A stretch of DNA of 64,000 nucleotides, from positions 1 through 64,000 of the forward strand of contig JAMPEB010000017.1 in the NCBI GenBank assembly GCA_023665475.1. The letters are read 5' to 3'. The notes under the pieces are model-generated. The model worked only from the letters and a program-made list of their open reading frames with translations. It was not told the origin of the DNA and did not search any database. The stretch's first letter is position 1, and every line of letters starts with the position of its first letter. This document shows, piece after piece, positions 61,611-64,000 of the stretch. The stretch is from Lachnoclostridium sp. (GTDB lineage Bacteria > Bacillota > Clostridia > Lachnospirales > Lachnospiraceae). The translations under genes were made by a program, and so were the position numbers.

Positions 61611-62802
61611 ACATGAAACCTATGAAGTGATTCTTGACAGGATGCTTGCAAGGGTGTCAGATGCCCTTGACAAAAGACCAAGTTCACCCATTTATGATAC
61701 CCACAGTGTAACCGCTATTGAATTACAGATTTTGTATATTGAACTGGAAACCCTGATTCAAAATTCATACGGTGACACTGCTGCAAGGGAATTTCTGATA
61801 TTGCTTGCAAAAGACCGGGGACTGTCACCTGACCCCGCAACCCATGCCCTTCTGAAAGGGGTGTTCACACCGACAACCATTGATGTGACAGGGCAGCGGT
61901 TCAACATAGGCGATATGAATTATACGGTACTGGAACAGACCGCACCCGGACAGTACAGGGTTCAGTGTGAAAGCACTGGGGAAATAGGCAACCAGTATTT
62001 AGGTCAGATGATACCTATGGAGTATATACCGGGACTGGAAACTGCAACCCTGACAGAAGTGCTTATTCCCGGTGAGGATGACGAAGATACAGAGGTTTTC
62101 AGGCAGCGGTATTTTGACAGCTTCAATGAACAGACCTTTGGGGGCAACCGGGCAGACTATCTTGCAAAGGTCAGGGGTGTGGATGGTGTCGGTGACTGCA
62201 AGGTTATCAGGGTGTGGAATGGGGACATAAGACCCGCTGAAATGATACCGAATGCAACGGTTCAGGAATGGTTCAGGACATTCCAAACTGCAAACGAGGA
62301 TGTGAAGAAATGGCTGACAGCGGTTTACACAGCAGCACTTCAAAAGAAGCTGACTGTTGGTGGTACTGTCAAGGTGGTCATTGTGGATTCAGATGACTAT
62401 GGTGCAGCAAGTTCAGCACTGGTTCAAAGCGTTCAACAGGTGCTTGACCCTGAAACGGATGCAGGGGAAGGTCTTGGGCTTGCTCCAATCGGTCATGTGG
62501 TCAGTGTGGTATCTGCTGATGCGGTTCAGATGCAGATTAAAACCACAGTGACCTTTGAAGAGGGTTATAATTGGTCAAACACAAAAGCAGCTATGGAAGA
62601 GGCGGTCAGTGCCTACCTGTTGGAGTTAAGAAAAGCATGGTCAGGGACTTCACAGACAATTATTAGAATCAGTCAGGTTGAAACCCGCATACTTGGGGTC
62701 AAGGGCATTGTGGATGTGACAGGAACGAAGATAAATGGTTCAGAATCAAATCTGACCGTTGGCAAATATGAAATTCCGGTGCTAGGGGGTGTTTCTCCAT
62801 GA
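61603..62802 (+). CDS. Baseplate J-like protein (XkdT)
   Basis: A 399-residue baseplate wedge protein. GDTAAREFLILLAKDRGLSPDPATHALLKGVF, FNIGDMNYTVLEQ, VLIPGEDDEDTEVFRQRYFDSFNEQTFGGNRADYLAKVRGVDGVGDCKVIRVW is the J/gp47 signature. It forms the wedge that responds to host contact and triggers contraction. Overlaps genes on both sides by 8 and 4 bases. Confidence 0.92.
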   Translation: MYEHETYEVILDRMLARVSDALDKRPSSPIYDTHSVTAIELQILYIELETLIQNSYGDTAAREFLILLAKDRGLSPDPATHALLKGVFTPTTIDVTGQRFNIGDMNYTVLEQTAPGQYRVQCESTGEIGNQYLGQMIPMEYIPGLETATLTEVLIPGEDDEDTEVFRQRYFDSFNEQTFGGNRADYLAKVRGVDGVGDCKVIRVWNGDIRPAEMIPNATVQEWFRTFQTANEDVKKWLTAVYTAALQKKLTVGGTVKVVIVDSDDYGAASSALVQSVQQVLDPETDAGEGLGLAPIGHVVSVVSADAVQMQIKTTVTFEEGYNWSNTKAAMEEAVSAYLLELRKAWSGTSQTIIRISQVETRILGVKGIVDVTGTKINGSESNLTVGKYEIPVLGGVSP

Positions 62803-63350
62803 GAAGGGAAGTGGACTTTGTTGATTACTATTTACCATCTTTCATGCAGGACTATAAGGAACCTGTTGCAACACTGGATGCGGAACAGCCTGAATTTCAG
62901 CTTGTTTGGGAAGCCACGGATCGGGTTTTATACAATCATTTCATTTCAACAGCGGATGAATACGGTATTTCAAGGTTTGAAAAAATACTGGGGATATTCC
63001 CAGCAAGTGAAGATACTCTTGAAAGCAGGAGGTCAAGGGTATCTTCCCAATGGTTTGCCGCATTGCCGTACACATGGAAGATGCTGCTTAAAAAACTTAC
63101 CGCTCTGTGTGGCGAAAATAATTTTGTAATCACAAAACCAGCAGGCGGTTACAAGATTGATGCAGATGTCAAATTTGAATTGTTTGGACAAGTGGATGAA
63201 TTGGAAAGGGTTCTGGATGATATGATTCCATGTAATATTATAGTCGAGACCAAAAACGAAATTTCAGGGAATATTAGTGGGAACTTTCACATGCATGGTG
63301 GGATAGCTTTTGCACAGGATATTTATATCACATCGAAGGAGGAACCGTAA
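62799..63350 (+). CDS. XkdU-like baseplate protein (DUF2313, YmfQ/gpI family)
   Basis: A 183-residue protein: VDYYLPSFMQDYKEPVATLDAEQPEFQLVW and ILGIFPASEDTLESRRSRVSSQWFAALPYTWKMLLKKLTALCGE, the DUF2313 tail pattern, which links the baseplate wedge to the fibre. ATGA overlap with XkdT. Confidence 0.88.
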   Translation: MRREVDFVDYYLPSFMQDYKEPVATLDAEQPEFQLVWEATDRVLYNHFISTADEYGISRFEKILGIFPASEDTLESRRSRVSSQWFAALPYTWKMLLKKLTALCGENNFVITKPAGGYKIDADVKFELFGQVDELERVLDDMIPCNIIVETKNEISGNISGNFHMHGGIAFAQDIYITSKEEP

Positions 63351-63351
63351 A

Positions 63352-64000
63352 ATGGCAGAATTCAGTAGGTTAGTTATAACGGAAAAAGGCAGTAGGCTGG
63401 TTTTAAAGACAGTCAAGCATGAGAAAAAGATTTGTTTTACAAAAATTGCAACATCCTGTGATGAATATTCCATTGAGGAACTTGTGCTGCTTACGGGTTT
63501 GAATATCCGGCAGGAAGTGGAGATTGCAGGGATTGAGGCAGAGGATGGAGATACCATTAGGCTTCACGCTGTGCTGCCTAATGAAACGCTGGAGGAAGGA
63601 TATTATGTGCAAGCAATGGGAGTGTATGCAGATGACCCTGATGAAGGGGAAATACTGTATGGAGTTGCTGTTGAAACCTCTAAAGATGGATGTTATGTGC
63701 CGCCCTTTCAAAACAGAACGGTGTCCAGCATTTATTTTAATGTGTCCGTAACGGTAGGTGATTCGGAAAGAGTAGATTTAAGGGTGGACTCGGGAGCAGT
63801 AGTTACAGTGAAACAATTAGACAATGCGGTATCTGATTTATTGGACAGACAACAGTCAGGTTTTGAAACGGTTTCTCAACAAATAGAAGCTGTCAAAGAG
63901 CAAATCAGAGCTAATGCAGAAAAAGATGCAGAGACAAATGAGAAGATTAATATCTTCCGTGGTGATGTGCAGGATTTGATTTCCGGTCTTACCAAAAGGT
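63352..64000 (+). CDS. Tail fibre protein, N-terminal part (truncated by window edge)
   Basis: The frame begins MAEFSRLVITEKGSRLVLKTVKH and stays open to the end of the window (about 216 residues). The first 150 residues, with VQAMGVYADDPDEGEILYGVA, look like the baseplate-attachment domain of P2 gpH-type tail fibres; a coiled coil follows (DNAVSDLLDRQQSGFETVSQQIEAVKEQI). The receptor-binding tip is outside the window. AAGGAGG is 7 bases upstream of the ATG. Confidence 0.85.
   Translation, partial: MAEFSRLVITEKGSRLVLKTVKHEKKICFTKIATSCDEYSIEELVLLTGLNIRQEVEIAGIEAEDGDTIRLHAVLPNETLEEGYYVQAMGVYADDPDEGEILYGVAVETSKDGCYVPPFQNRTVSSIYFNVSVTVGDSERVDLRVDSGAVVTVKQLDNAVSDLLDRQQSGFETVSQQIEAVKEQIRANAEKDAETNEKINIFRGDVQDLISGLTKR

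Larger units (their letters stand above)
26444..64000. mobile_element. Prophage with contractile-tail (PBSX/Xkd-like) structural module, right end beyond window
   Basis: From tRNA-Pro rightward come a tyrosine integrase, CI/Cro switch, early genes and a complete head-tail-baseplate operon in the order known from PBSX and related myovirus-type prophages. The left attachment site should lie in the tRNA 3' end; attR, lysis genes and most of the tail fibre are outside the window, so the length is unknown. The sheath gene carries a frameshift, and an RNase H-like gene and an ASCH gene are degraded, which suggests a decaying or remodelled prophage. Confidence 0.93.

Overview
The window looks like a chromosome segment from an anaerobic Firmicute of the Lachnospiraceae (Clostridia) type, interrupted by the left and central part of a large contractile-tailed (PBSX/Xkd-like) prophage. 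The taxonomic call is inference from family-level resemblance: strong AGGAGG ribosome sites, TTGACA/TATAAT promoters, DUF6106 and DUF2225 genes, gatCAB beside glnS, and a purine branch built from a PurO-like IMP cyclohydrolase plus a stand-alone AICAR transformylase.

Host part (1 to about 26440). In order: the end of a LysM protein; a type I toxin-antitoxin locus; a MATE pump; a conserved unknown; a RelQ-type (p)ppGpp synthetase; a cytoplasmic pectinesterase divergent from an AGE-family sugar epimerase; a membrane protein; an inositol-phosphatase gene pair on the minus strand; gatC-gatA-gatB; a membrane-anchored unknown; a DUF6106 gene; then a nucleotide block guaB, MATE pump, IMP cyclohydrolase, AICAR transformylase; glnS; DUF2225; a MocR regulator; a YtxH-like protein; a TetR regulator; a large GT-C-like membrane protein; and tRNA-Pro(UGG). 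The intergenic spaces hold unusual repeats: a two-hairpin element present twice with compensating stem changes, a 54-bp tandem repeat, alternating GGTATAAT boxes, and three tandem UUCG hairpins.

Prophage (about 26444 to beyond 64000; the right end is outside the window). It abuts the 3' end of tRNA-Pro with a tyrosine integrase. The lysogeny block holds a small RNA candidate, a par/Fst-like type I toxin-antitoxin locus, an HsdR_N-type nuclease-like gene, a CI repressor with S24 autoprotease domain, clear 19-bp operators, and a Cro-like gene. The early block has small regulators, an HUH-type Rep-like protein, a broken RNase H-like gene, a candidate AcrIIA9/PcfK-like anti-CRISPR, a DUF7666-like gene, PcfJ, a helicase-methyltransferase fusion, several tiny zinc-ribbon genes, an ASCH remnant, a PP-loop (PAPS reductase-like) enzyme, a sigma/ArpU-like regulator and a RelBE pair.

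A late promoter with tandem 9-bp repeats and an early terminator precedes the structural operon: terS, terL, portal, minor head protein fused to an ADP-ribosyltransferase-like domain, scaffold, capsid, connectors, tail sheath (broken by a one-base frameshift), tube, assembly chaperone with a classical A AAA AAC slippery site, tape measure, LysM hub, late-control-D-like protein, baseplate proteins and the start of a tail fibre. A 16-bp perfect palindrome occurs three times across the prophage. Because the sheath is interrupted, the prophage may be unable to make contractile particles unless the frameshift is an assembly error or is bypassed.
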